DNA of 20,990 nucleotides from Syntrophomonas_B sp035447945. Its GTDB lineage: Bacteria > Bacillota > Syntrophomonadia > Syntrophomonadales > Syntrophomonadaceae. This document shows positions 1 through 6,699 of this stretch, in pieces. Position 1 is the stretch's first letter; each line of letters opens with the position of its first letter. The translations under genes were made by a program, and so were the position numbers. A model generated the notes under the pieces. That model had not been told where the DNA came from. It saw only the letters and a program-made list of their open reading frames with translations, and searched no databases. The stretch is from NCBI GenBank assembly GCA_035447945.1, contig DAOTHZ010000035.1, positions 1-20,990 on the forward strand, given 5' to 3'.

Positions 1-908
1 AGAAAATCCACACAGGATTGTAAATAGTCTTTCTTCTGCTCAAATTCATTCCGATCATGATCTCTGATGATGTAGGTCATTTTTGCTTTTTCAACCGTTC
101 CGCTCATCTGGGTCAGATGAAAAAAGCCTTCGCGATCACGGGTATATTTGGGACGTTGATTGACCGGCAGCATGCTGTTCAATTCCATGGCGGCCAGGAT
201 GGCGTTGTGCATGTGCATGTAGGCGGTACCGGGATGTACATTGATTCCCTGAAGATCAATCTGGGAAATAGCTGCGTTTAAGGTCTCGTATTCAAGCTCT
301 CCCACCGGCCCTCCGTCCACGGTATAGGCAAAGTCGGCGCCAAATCCGGCTACGTCAAAGTTGTCTGCCCCCTGTCCGATCTCTTCATCCGGGGTAAAAG
401 CGACCATGATCTTGCCGTGTTTTATTTCCGGTTTGCTTTTCAAAATGGCCAGGGCATTCATGATCGCGGCGACTCCGGCCTTGTCATCTGCTCCCAGCAG
501 CGTATGTCCATTGCTGGTTATAATGGTATGTCCGATATATTCTTTTAATTCAGGATGATCCTGAACTTTCATCACCGTATTTTCAGCCGGGTTCAGGACC
601 AAATCCTGACCATCATAATCTGGAAACAACATCGGTTTGACATCCTTGCCGGATACATCCGGGCTGGTATCCAGATGGGCGATGAATCCAATGACGGGGA
701 AAGTATTGTTGCTGTTGGCAGGCAGTTCAGCCATTATGTAACCATTGTCACTTAGGTTTATATTGGTCAAACTCAGTTTCTGAAGCTCAGCGACCAGCAA
801 TTTTGCCAGCTGCATTTGTCCGGGCGTGCTGGGGTGGGTATAAGAGCTCTCTGAAGATTGCGTATCAATTTTGACATATCGTAAGAATCTTTCCAAAAGG
901 CTTTCCAT
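1..908 (-). CDS. pepT: Peptidase T (tripeptide aminopeptidase), 3' end cut by window edge
   Basis: Cytosolic dizinc M20-family exopeptidase that releases the N-terminal residue of tripeptides. About 302 N-terminal residues are visible and the family is usually a little over 400, so roughly the last quarter lies off the left edge. Visible metal and catalytic motifs are AHLDTSPD (H78, D80), LLGADDKAG (D141), TPDEEIGQG (E175-E176) and YTVDGG (D198), all in the positions expected for PepT; the last zinc histidine would be in the missing part. The insertion between D198 and the edge (PGTAYMHMHNAILAA) fits the dimerisation lid domain. The ATG start at 908 is preceded by GGAGG with good spacing. Transcribed alone, divergent from the mutS2-like gene, from a promoter at 948-976. 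Family assignment is firm; substrate range is inferred. Confidence 0.93.
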   Translation of the reverse strand, partial: MESLLERFLRYVKIDTQSSESSYTHPSTPGQMQLAKLLVAELQKLSLTNINLSDNGYIMAELPANSNNTFPVIGFIAHLDTSPDVSGKDVKPMLFPDYDGQDLVLNPAENTVMKVQDHPELKEYIGHTIITSNGHTLLGADDKAGVAAIMNALAILKSKPEIKHGKIMVAFTPDEEIGQGADNFDVAGFGADFAYTVDGGPVGELEYETLNAAISQIDLQGINVHPGTAYMHMHNAILAAMELNSMLPVNQRPKYTRDREGFFHLTQMSGTVEKAKMTYIIRDHDRNEFEQKKDYLQSCVDF

Positions 909-947
909 CAATATTCCTCCCATAGAACGATTTATTGCTAGACTATA

Positions 948-976
948 ATTGTATAATTTGGCAGGCGTAATATCAA
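948..976 (-). promoter_or_regulatory. Sigma-A type promoter of pepT
   Basis: On the minus strand TTGATA (971-976) is followed by exactly 17 nt and then TACAAT (948-953), each one mismatch from consensus. It lies about 40 nt upstream of the pepT start, with the GGAGG ribosome binding site between. Confidence 0.6.
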
Positions 977-1021
977 ATTGACGGGAGATTATCTTTATTG
1001 TTGAAGTTGTGGGTTTTCAAT

Positions 1022-1066
1022 AAAATTAAATTTCTCTCCAGGAATATCCTTGAGAAGTTTAATTTT
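1022..1066. repeat. Long imperfect inverted repeat (hairpin)
   Basis: AAAATTAAATTTCTC (1022-1036) is matched by GAGAAGTTTAATTTT (1052-1066): 14 of 15 positions are complementary and the odd one can be a G-U pair. The 15-nt middle holds a smaller AGGA-ATA-TCCT stem. There is no U-tract long enough for a clear terminator and no plus-strand gene ends just upstream. Confidence 0.55.
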
Positions 1067-1333
1067 ACATATGAAGGAACGTTGAAAATGGCGGAGAAGC
1101 TATTTAACGGCAATATTTATGATCATGACTGCTACTTTTTGACCGCCCGGAGATAATACTTGTCACCCAGTCATTTCTTCCTTGACTTTCTTTGCCAGGC
1201 GCGTTATTTTTATAATGTCTTATGACAATTTTACAGTAAGGAATGAATGTATGTCCGGGGTAGTTCATAAATAACCATAATTTGATATGGGCCTTGATTC
1301 GTAGTTGGTTGTACCGTTCGATATGGTACTTTA

Positions 1334-1433
1334 NNNNNNNNNNNNNNNNNNNNNNNNNNNNNNNNNNNNNNNNNNNNNNNNNNNNNNNNNNNNNNNNNNN
1401 NNNNNNNNNNNNNNNNNNNNNNNNNNNNNNNNN
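1334..1433. other. Assembly gap (100 N)
   Basis: Exactly 100 undetermined bases, the usual placeholder for a scaffold gap of unknown size. The protein beginning right after it lacks roughly 80 N-terminal residues by comparison with MutS2, more than 100 bases could encode, so the true gap is probably longer than drawn. Confidence 0.97.
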
Positions 1434-3146
1434 ACCCCGCCGGAACTGAGTTCCTGTCAGAACCTGCTGGAAGGAGTGAAGCGGATCAGAAAATACATGG
1501 ATCGCATGCAGTCCATTGGCCCGGGGATTGCCGCTTATGCCTGGTCCATGTATGAACTGGAAGAGCTGAATGAGGAGATCGATCGCTGTATCATCAATGG
1601 CCGGGTGGATGACCGGGCGACGCCGGAGCTGGCGAGGATTCGCAAGCGGATTTTAATCGTCGAGGAGCGGATTAAACAAAAACTGAATGACATTCTTCGT
1701 TCCGCAGCCTACAAGGGCATGCTGCAGGATCCCATTGTCAGCAGCCGGGGCGGTCGTTATGTGGTGCCGGTGCGCCGCCAGGATATGAAAAAATTTCCTG
1801 GTCAGGTGCTCGATATGTCCTCCACCGGGTCAACCGTTTTCATGGAGCCAGCCGCAGTCAGGCAATTGCAGGAGGAATTAAATCTGCTGCAAATCGAGGA
1901 GATTAATGAAGTCAGCCGCATATTGGCCGATCTGTCCGGGCAGGTGGGCGATCATCATCGTGAGCTTTCCATCAATATGGAGGCCATGGCCCATTATGAT
2001 TTCCTGTTTGCCAAGGCCAGATACAGTCGCAGTATGAACATGCATGCAGTCAGCCTGAATCGGGCCAATCAAATCAACATTCTACAGGGGCGTCATCCAT
2101 TATTGGGGCAGTCTGCTGTTCCGCTGGATTTCAGTATCGGCTGGGACTATCGGGCGCTGATCATTACCGGCCCCAATACCGGCGGAAAAACAGTGGCTTT
2201 GAAGACGGTAGGATTGCTGACCTTGATGGTGCAGTGCGGTTTGCATGTGCCGGCCGCCGCCGGCAGTGAGTTCGCGGTTTTTTCTGACATTCTGGCTGAT
2301 ATTGGAGACGGGCAGAGTATTGAGCAATCCCTGAGTACGTTTTCGTCTCATGTGAAAAATATTCAAATGATCGTCAAGACTTGTGACGCCTCCACTCTGG
2401 TCATTATGGATGAACTGGGAGCGGGGACGGAACCCGGCGAGGGCCGGGGGTTTGCGATTGCGGTGCTGGAGGAGGTATTTGCACGGGGCGCGGTGATTGT
2501 AGCCACGACCCACTTTGGTGAGATTAAGGAATATGCCCTCAAAACACCGGGTTTTGAGAATGGCTGCATGGCTTTTGATATTGCCAGCCTGCGTCCGCTT
2601 TATCAGCTGCATATCGGCAATTGGGGGGACAGCAATGCGTTCCTCATCGCCCTGCGGCTGGGAATGGAACGGCACATTATTGAGCGCGCCCATGAGCTCA
2701 CCTACGGAGAAAGAGTCAGCTACGCCGCCGATCAGCAAAAATACGTGAACAACATCGTGGACGATCATGAGATCAATGCCCGCCTGAGTGAAAAATTTGA
2801 AGCGCAAGAACGCCGCCAGGTCAAGGAGAAGCGCGAGCGCAGCCAACGCTATGAGAAGAAAGAACTTGAGGTGGGAGACCGGGTCTACATCAGCACCATG
2901 CAGCGGACCGGCGTCGTATGTGAGGAGCAGAATAACCGGGGCGATCTGGTGATAATGGTGATGGGTAAAAAATATGTGATCAACCATAAACGACTTACCC
3001 TGCAAATAGACCGCGAAGACCTGTATCCGGAAAATTACGATATGGATATCATCTTTGAAACCAAGGAAGACCGTAAAAAACGCAAAATCATGAGCAAACA
3101 TCACGTGGAGGGTCTGGTTATCGAACACGATGATGGGAAAAAATAA
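1434..3146 (+). CDS. MutS2-like DNA-binding ATPase without Smr domain, 5' end lost in gap
   Basis: MutS-family ABC-type ATPase of the MutS2 branch; MutS2 proteins act on branched DNA or stalled ribosomes rather than in classical mismatch repair. 570 residues are visible after the gap. In order: helical core/clamp, the conserved block GGRYVVPVR and SSTGSTVFMEP (about residues 106-140), then the ATPase with Walker A GPNTGGKT (246-253), signature STFSSH (301-306), Walker B LVIMDE (322-327) and H-loop TTH (358-360). A short beta-rich KOW-like segment follows (EVGDRVYIS...GDLVIMVMGKKY). The protein ends in HVEGLVIEHDDGKK with no C-terminal Smr nuclease domain, so it belongs to the shorter Smr-less paralogues and is not the full-length MutS2 of about 780 residues. 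The start cannot be placed; reading through from 1305 would be an artefact of the N run. Confidence 0.85.
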   Translation, partial: TPPELSSCQNLLEGVKRIRKYMDRMQSIGPGIAAYAWSMYELEELNEEIDRCIINGRVDDRATPELARIRKRILIVEERIKQKLNDILRSAAYKGMLQDPIVSSRGGRYVVPVRRQDMKKFPGQVLDMSSTGSTVFMEPAAVRQLQEELNLLQIEEINEVSRILADLSGQVGDHHRELSINMEAMAHYDFLFAKARYSRSMNMHAVSLNRANQINILQGRHPLLGQSAVPLDFSIGWDYRALIITGPNTGGKTVALKTVGLLTLMVQCGLHVPAAAGSEFAVFSDILADIGDGQSIEQSLSTFSSHVKNIQMIVKTCDASTLVIMDELGAGTEPGEGRGFAIAVLEEVFARGAVIVATTHFGEIKEYALKTPGFENGCMAFDIASLRPLYQLHIGNWGDSNAFLIALRLGMERHIIERAHELTYGERVSYAADQQKYVNNIVDDHEINARLSEKFEAQERRQVKEKRERSQRYEKKELEVGDRVYISTMQRTGVVCEEQNNRGDLVIMVMGKKYVINHKRLTLQIDREDLYPENYDMDIIFETKEDRKKRKIMSKHHVEGLVIEHDDGKK

Positions 3147-3166
3147 AGCACTGGGGGAGTAACGCT

Positions 3167-4078
3167 CTATGCCTGTCGCTTGCCGGCCAGGTGGGCGACT
3201 TTCGCCTTGAGGTTCAACATATAGGTGGCTTCCGGTTGCTTCAGATCGAGGTTGCCGTCATAGCGTTCCGCTTTGACCCGGCTGATGACTCTTTCCACCG
3301 AGCCGCTTTCTTCGTCCAGCAGTTCCATAACCCGGTCTTTGAAACCGGTGGTTTCGCGAATCGATTTGGCAAAAAAAGTGCTGACTTCCTCTTGACCGGC
3401 CAGGATATAATAGTGTCCCTGACAAAAGATTTCCACCGGGAGTGCTGCCAGCCGCAGCAGGGAAGCCAGATAAGCATCATAATCATAGGCGAATTCAGTG
3501 GTGATCGTGTCGTGGCTGTAGAAAACCCCGGCCGCTTCTCCGGCAAAGAGGATCTTCTCCCCAGGCAGCCAGAAACTGTGGTGATCCTGGGTATGGCCGG
3601 GCGTGGCCAGGACCTCAATGATGGTGCCGTCGGCCAGCGAAATGACTTGACCGTCCTGCAGATCGATATCGATTTCAAACGGCGCAAAAGGGTCGGTATT
3701 CAAATAGGATGGATCAACCGGAGCAGCGGCAATCTTTTTTAGGGTGGCATCATTCAGCATGCGGATCAGAGCCAGGGCATTGGGGCGCTTGATCGTGCCT
3801 GCCCCTCGAGCGGTGGCGGCGATTTTCATTTCCGGAAAGGCTTGCTTGAGATAGGCGGCAGTGCCGCAGTGATCCCAATGGCAATGGGTTAGGCACAGCA
3901 TTGCCGGCTGCCGGTCACCGAGCACGGAACGGATGGCGTTGACATAGATTTTTCCGGCGCTGGTCACGCCCGCATCAAATATCACCGGTTCCGGCCCGTC
4001 CCACAGATAGATCGGACATTCCGTGAAGCCCAGATAGTAAAGATTGCCTTTAATATGCCCGATTTGATCGATCACCAT
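3167..4078 (-). CDS. Metallo-beta-lactamase-fold hydrolase
   Basis: 303-residue cytosolic metallohydrolase of the glyoxalase II / MBL superfamily. The metal motif THCHWDHCG gives H65, H67, D69 and H70; H162 comes from ATPGHTQDH and H222 from QGHYY. The usual bridging aspartate is replaced by glutamate: LLFAGD-type sequence reads ILFAGEAAG (E181). A C-terminal helical region (about 230-303) follows the fold, as in many GloB-like hydrolases. Start chosen at ATG 4078 because GGGGGAGG lies 7 nt upstream; an in-frame ATG at 4126 adds 16 unlikely residues and has no such site. The gene converges on the mutS2-like gene with only 20 nt between stops and no obvious terminator. Substrate not predictable from sequence. 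Confidence 0.85.
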   Translation of the reverse strand: MVIDQIGHIKGNLYYLGFTECPIYLWDGPEPVIFDAGVTSAGKIYVNAIRSVLGDRQPAMLCLTHCHWDHCGTAAYLKQAFPEMKIAATARGAGTIKRPNALALIRMLNDATLKKIAAAPVDPSYLNTDPFAPFEIDIDLQDGQVISLADGTIIEVLATPGHTQDHHSFWLPGEKILFAGEAAGVFYSHDTITTEFAYDYDAYLASLLRLAALPVEIFCQGHYYILAGQEEVSTFFAKSIRETTGFKDRVMELLDEESGSVERVISRVKAERYDGNLDLKQPEATYMLNLKAKVAHLAGKRQA

Positions 4079-4324
4079 GTTTGTACCTCCCCCGGCTGCC
4101 TGCTTCTCACTCCGTCTGCAGAACATTTTTCTTCTGGTTCCATTTATTATAACAGATCACAGCATTATCGTATGGGACTTCCTGTCGGACTCTTTATAGG
4201 CTGTTTCGGCAAACCGGGTTGTTTCGTGTTTTCTCCCGGTTGACTTTTTCAACCAAAATCAACTGCAAATCCATCGTCAGAATCAAAAGCAGTGGATACA
4301 ATAAAAGCAAGGAGGGGATCACAC
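4079..4324. other. Intergenic region upstream of the small HTH module
   Basis: Holds the divergent upstream regions of the MBL hydrolase and the module that starts at 4325. Visible elements are a GGTTGA-CTTTT-TCAACC inverted repeat near 4239-4255 and a candidate promoter at 4274-4302. No gene seen. Confidence 0.5.
4274..4302 (+). promoter_or_regulatory. Candidate promoter of the 4325-6622 module
   Basis: TCGTCA (4274-4279, 4 of 6 to the -35 consensus), 17-nt spacer, TACAAT (4297-4302, 5 of 6). The predicted transcript would begin just at the AAGGAGGGG ribosome binding site of the 4325 ORF, giving a very short leader. Moderate to weak. Confidence 0.35.
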
Positions 4325-4375
4325 ATGAAAAATTTTAAGATAGGCAGGATCATTATGATTAAACAAGGAACTTAA
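4325..4375 (+). CDS. Possible 16-residue leader peptide
   Basis: ORF of sequence MKNFKIGRIIMIKQGT preceded by AAGGAGGGGATCACAC, one of the best ribosome binding sites in the window at good spacing. A translated product is therefore plausible even though the ORF is tiny, basic and unlike any family I know. It is followed by a second Shine-Dalgarno (GAGGTG, 4393-4398) directly before ATGTAA (4405-4410), a start-stop unit, and then by the ribosome binding site of the 4441 gene. It could be a leader peptide, a small protein, or the remnant of a longer gene. Confidence 0.3.
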   Translation: MKNFKIGRIIMIKQGT

Positions 4376-4440
4376 AATAATAATCATCAGCGAGGTGAAA
4401 TAGTATGTAAGCAGCGGCTGATACGCAACGGAGGTGGGTA

Positions 4441-4656
4441 GTGTTTTTTCAATCACCGATTATGAAGAAAACCGTAAAGGAATTGCGCAAGAACCAAGGC
4501 CTCACCGCCAAAGAATTGGCTGCCAGGCTCAAGGTTGACAACGTTGAGATATTAAATATAGACGAGTTAAAGCTCAAAGATGTGCCGGAACCGCTCAAGT
4601 CGAAACTCCTGCCGGTATTAAAGGGCAACTACACGGACAAAATCCCCTGGCTTTAA
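4441..4656 (+). CDS. Small helix-turn-helix-like protein, 71 residues
   Basis: Small protein whose segment TVKELRKNQGLTAKELAARLKV looks like the first helices of a XRE/Cro-type HTH (K-E-L-R...G-L-T-x-x-E-L-A-x-x-L). The usual remaining helices of the fold are replaced by a conserved-looking tail, ELKLKDVPEPLKSKLLP, ending in KIPWL. I recall similar short proteins in Clostridia, annotated as hypothetical or XRE-like. GTG at 4441 is chosen because GGAGGTG (4430-4436) precedes it at good spacing; the homologous part seems to begin at the internal ATG 4462, which has no ribosome binding site. A weak hairpin with T-run follows the stop (4658-4680). It could be a DNA-binding regulator of the adjacent membrane genes, by position only. 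Confidence 0.65.
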   Translation: MFFQSPIMKKTVKELRKNQGLTAKELAARLKVDNVEILNIDELKLKDVPEPLKSKLLPVLKGNYTDKIPWL

Positions 4657-4704
4657 CATCGAAATTTGTCGATAAGTTTTTCTGTTATGAGCAGGGTCAG
4701 GGGC

Positions 4705-4723
4705 CAATATTACCGTAATATTG
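4705..4723. promoter_or_regulatory. Perfect 19-bp palindrome, operator-like
   Basis: CAATATTACCGTAATATTG: two 9-bp arms complementary around one central base. It sits 46 bp upstream of the 4770 start with no U-tract after it, which fits a protein-binding site better than a terminator. The regulator is unknown; the neighbouring HTH-like protein is one candidate. Confidence 0.5.
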
Positions 4724-4769
4724 AATATACGATGGCATAAATCAATGTCGGGTTGGGGAGGAATATGTA

Positions 4770-6089
4770 ATGAAAAGAAAATGGCTGCGTGTGTTGCTTG
4801 CTGTCTTGGTTCTGTGGTCAGGGGTTAGTTATTATTTTTATACTCAGCACAAGTATGTGGTTCAGGAATATGACCTCAATAAAACGGTGAAAGTAGGGGA
4901 GACGCAGGTTAGCTTTAGGCAGGTTTGCTTTACCCATTACAGCAATAAAACACAACAGGGATATGGGTATAACCTTCCCTGGTATTATAAAGCAGCTGGC
5001 CGTTTGCCGGCCAAGATGCAGCTGCCGTTGATCAAGGTTATCAGTTTCTATAGAAGTCCCTATCAAGTAAATCCTGACGGCACGCTCAAAGTAAAAGGGA
5101 TCATTATTTCTCCGCAGCCATACGAGGAAAATGAGGGGCCTTTGGGCAAAAGTCTAGACATAGAATTGTATTACGGAGAAGACAGATTTACACTAACCGG
5201 TCGACAGCAGGAGTGGGGCTCCAACGTTTGCATGTTTTCCATTAATGGTAATCACGTACCCGAGGCAGTTGATGAAGTAACGGCAGTGGTTACGGATAAA
5301 AAGACAGGAGAGAAAAAAAGTCTGCTCATCAAACCTGATTGGGAAACTAAAGTTTATCATAATTCATGGCGGCCTGAATTTCCATTTAGTCCAAAGGAAA
5401 CCGTAAGACAGTTGGCAATGGTCCTTTCAGACAGGGGCATTGAGCAAAATAAATTACAACCTTTTGTTTTGAGTGCGGTTGTGAGTGAGTTTCCCTGGGA
5501 AAATCTACAGCACTCGTATTGGCAGCAGGGTTATAAGACTGAAATGTCTTACCTGGGAAGCTATAAAGACTTTCAGGATGTATATTCTGTTCAACTGATG
5601 TTTTTAGCTGGAACTGATGAAATCGTGGCAACTGACAAAATTGTAGCCAGCCAAAAATTTTACTTGGTTGAACAAAGGGATGGTTGGAAGTTAATCGATA
5701 TTTCCAAAACCGGGAGTGAAAGTAATTCAGTTGTGGCAGATCAATTTGCAACGGCCCAACAAATTGTGGAAAGTCAGGGTTATTCTATCATGATGAATAG
5801 CGGAGCAAACTTTGATTTTCGGCTTCCAGTTTCCTTTAATGAGATAAACGATGACGTTAAGATTGGTGAGTTTTTAAAGGACAGGAATGAATTATCAAAG
5901 CAAAATGGATTTGATTTTTCCAGTTATTTAGGGCAAGAAGTTACGCTTGTTACCTACGGTGTTATAAATGAAAAGAATGTTGAAGCAAATGTTGATCTTA
6001 TATTGCATGGAAATAAAATAGTGGGATTCTGGGTTGAAAATCAGGGAGAACCCTCCGATTTTGGCGTGATCGTGAACGCCTATCAATAG
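4770..6089 (+). CDS. Membrane-anchored protein with C-terminal DUF4830-like domain
   Basis: 439-residue protein with one N-terminal membrane segment (MKRKWLRVLLAVLVLWSGV, about residues 4-24, positive N-terminus, no lipobox), so most of it should lie outside the membrane. Residues about 30-320 form a beta-rich region I do not recognise. The C-terminal part (about 330-439), with ELSKQNGFDFSSYLG, VTLVTYGV and GNKIVGFWV, resembles DUF4830 of Clostridia and Bacilli, whose function is unknown. Start at ATG 4770 has GGGGAGG at 8-nt spacing; an upstream ATG at 4765 is followed at once by TAA, giving an ATGTAATG overlap. The membrane protein at 6132 follows after 42 nt, probably in the same transcript. 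The assignment to DUF4830 is from memory and not searched. Confidence 0.7.
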   Translation: MKRKWLRVLLAVLVLWSGVSYYFYTQHKYVVQEYDLNKTVKVGETQVSFRQVCFTHYSNKTQQGYGYNLPWYYKAAGRLPAKMQLPLIKVISFYRSPYQVNPDGTLKVKGIIISPQPYEENEGPLGKSLDIELYYGEDRFTLTGRQQEWGSNVCMFSINGNHVPEAVDEVTAVVTDKKTGEKKSLLIKPDWETKVYHNSWRPEFPFSPKETVRQLAMVLSDRGIEQNKLQPFVLSAVVSEFPWENLQHSYWQQGYKTEMSYLGSYKDFQDVYSVQLMFLAGTDEIVATDKIVASQKFYLVEQRDGWKLIDISKTGSESNSVVADQFATAQQIVESQGYSIMMNSGANFDFRLPVSFNEINDDVKIGEFLKDRNELSKQNGFDFSSYLGQEVTLVTYGVINEKNVEANVDLILHGNKIVGFWVENQGEPSDFGVIVNAYQ

Positions 6090-6131
6090 GTGGCGTCTGA
6101 GACAAAAAATTATCAATAAATGGAGGTTAAT

Positions 6132-6473
6132 ATGCCATTACCGTTAGCTATAATATGCGGTATCCTCCTCGCCGTACTTATATATGGGGGAGGAGTACGT
6201 TTAATACTACTAAGCATTTTACTGCTTCCTATTTATTATGCCATCAAGAATGCATGGATGGAATTGCCCAAAGACGGAAAATGGAAAGTGAACTGGGAAA
6301 GATTTTTTAAGGTGATTTTTGTAGAGCTGATTGTAGGTATAATATTGGCGGTTGCGCAAAGTGAACAACTGGCTTCGATTTCTTGGTTGATTATGGCATA
6401 TTTTTTGTACATGCTATCCACATCCTTATTCATCTCCATGACCAAAGACATTCAAAAACATTTATTGCTATAA
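6132..6473 (+). CDS. Small multi-span membrane protein, possibly frameshifted at its 3' end
   Basis: 113 residues, very hydrophobic, with three to four membrane segments: about 4-36 (one long or two close spans), 64-80 (FKVIFVELIVGIILAVA) and 86-105 (SISWLIMAYFLYMLSTSLFI). A short charged loop with KDGKWKVNWERFF links them. The start is the ATG at 6132, with GGAGG ending 5 nt upstream; the ATG at 6120 is part of that ribosome binding site. It follows the DUF4830-like gene by 42 nt. It ends QKHLLL shortly after an A5 run (6454-6458), and the -1 frame continues without a stop to 6622, so the intact protein may be about 160 residues. Family not recognised. Confidence 0.65.
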   Translation: MPLPLAIICGILLAVLIYGGGVRLILLSILLLPIYYAIKNAWMELPKDGKWKVNWERFFKVIFVELIVGIILAVAQSEQLASISWLIMAYFLYMLSTSLFISMTKDIQKHLLL

Positions 6474-6622
6474 TCTTGGCATTTGTAATTAATCCTGACC
6501 GCCTATCAGGCAAGATTACAATGAGATTGAAATATTTATTGCCAGATGACAAGGACAAGGAGATCTCTTTGAAGAAGTATTATCTGGGAGAATGGGAACG
6601 CAGCAGGTTTATTGGAGAGTAA
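6474..6622 (+). pseudogene. Possible out-of-frame 3' continuation of the 6132 membrane protein
   Basis: In the frame one base behind the 6132 gene, an open stretch runs across its stop codon to TAA at 6620-6622. One extra A in the A5 run at 6454-6458 would join the two as QKTFIAIILAFVINPDRL followed by a charged tail (RLKYLLPDDKDKEISLKKYY, then LGEWERSRFIGE). The join produces another hydrophobic segment and a cytosolic-looking lysine/aspartate-rich tail. A stand-alone ORF from ATG 6521 (33 residues) lacks a good ribosome binding site. It could be a sequencing or assembly error, a real mutation, or chance. Confidence 0.4.
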
Positions 6623-6699
6623 TAAAGCGTCAACAAGTTGGGTGTGAACCCTTGATGTGTTGGGGTGAGGTTGCGCTTTTGAGGGGAGCATGGCGAAAG

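Larger units (their letters stand above)
909..1333. other. Divergent intergenic region before the assembly gap
   Basis: About 425 bases between pepT and the gap with no convincing gene. It contains the pepT promoter, a long AT-rich hairpin at 1022-1066, and a perfect TATAAT at 1211-1216 whose -35 partner is weak (a TTGACT at 1182 sits too far away, 23 nt). A 7-codon ORF, MSGVVHK, begins near 1250 behind AAGGAATG and is not credible alone. The last bases before the gap can be read as VPFDMVL after a TTG at 1305; this faintly resembles a MutS2 N-terminus but has a stop codon immediately upstream and no ribosome binding site. Confidence 0.6.

Noticed and set aside
1182..1216. TTGACT...TATAAT promoter before the mutS2-like gene
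   Set aside because: Spacer is 23 nt, too long; only the TATAAT itself is notable.
1305..1433. Apparent N-terminus of the MutS2-like protein read through the N run
   Set aside because: Frame across an unknown-length gap is meaningless; the TTG follows a stop directly and has no ribosome binding site.
2100..3128. 342-codon open frame on the minus strand
   Set aside because: Lies antisense to the conserved ATPase domain of the MutS2-like gene; its translation has no recognisable motif.
6592..6699. N-terminal extension of the alpha/beta hydrolase
   Set aside because: Atypical residues before the fold; no ribosome binding site at 6592; overlaps the likely tail of the preceding membrane protein gene.
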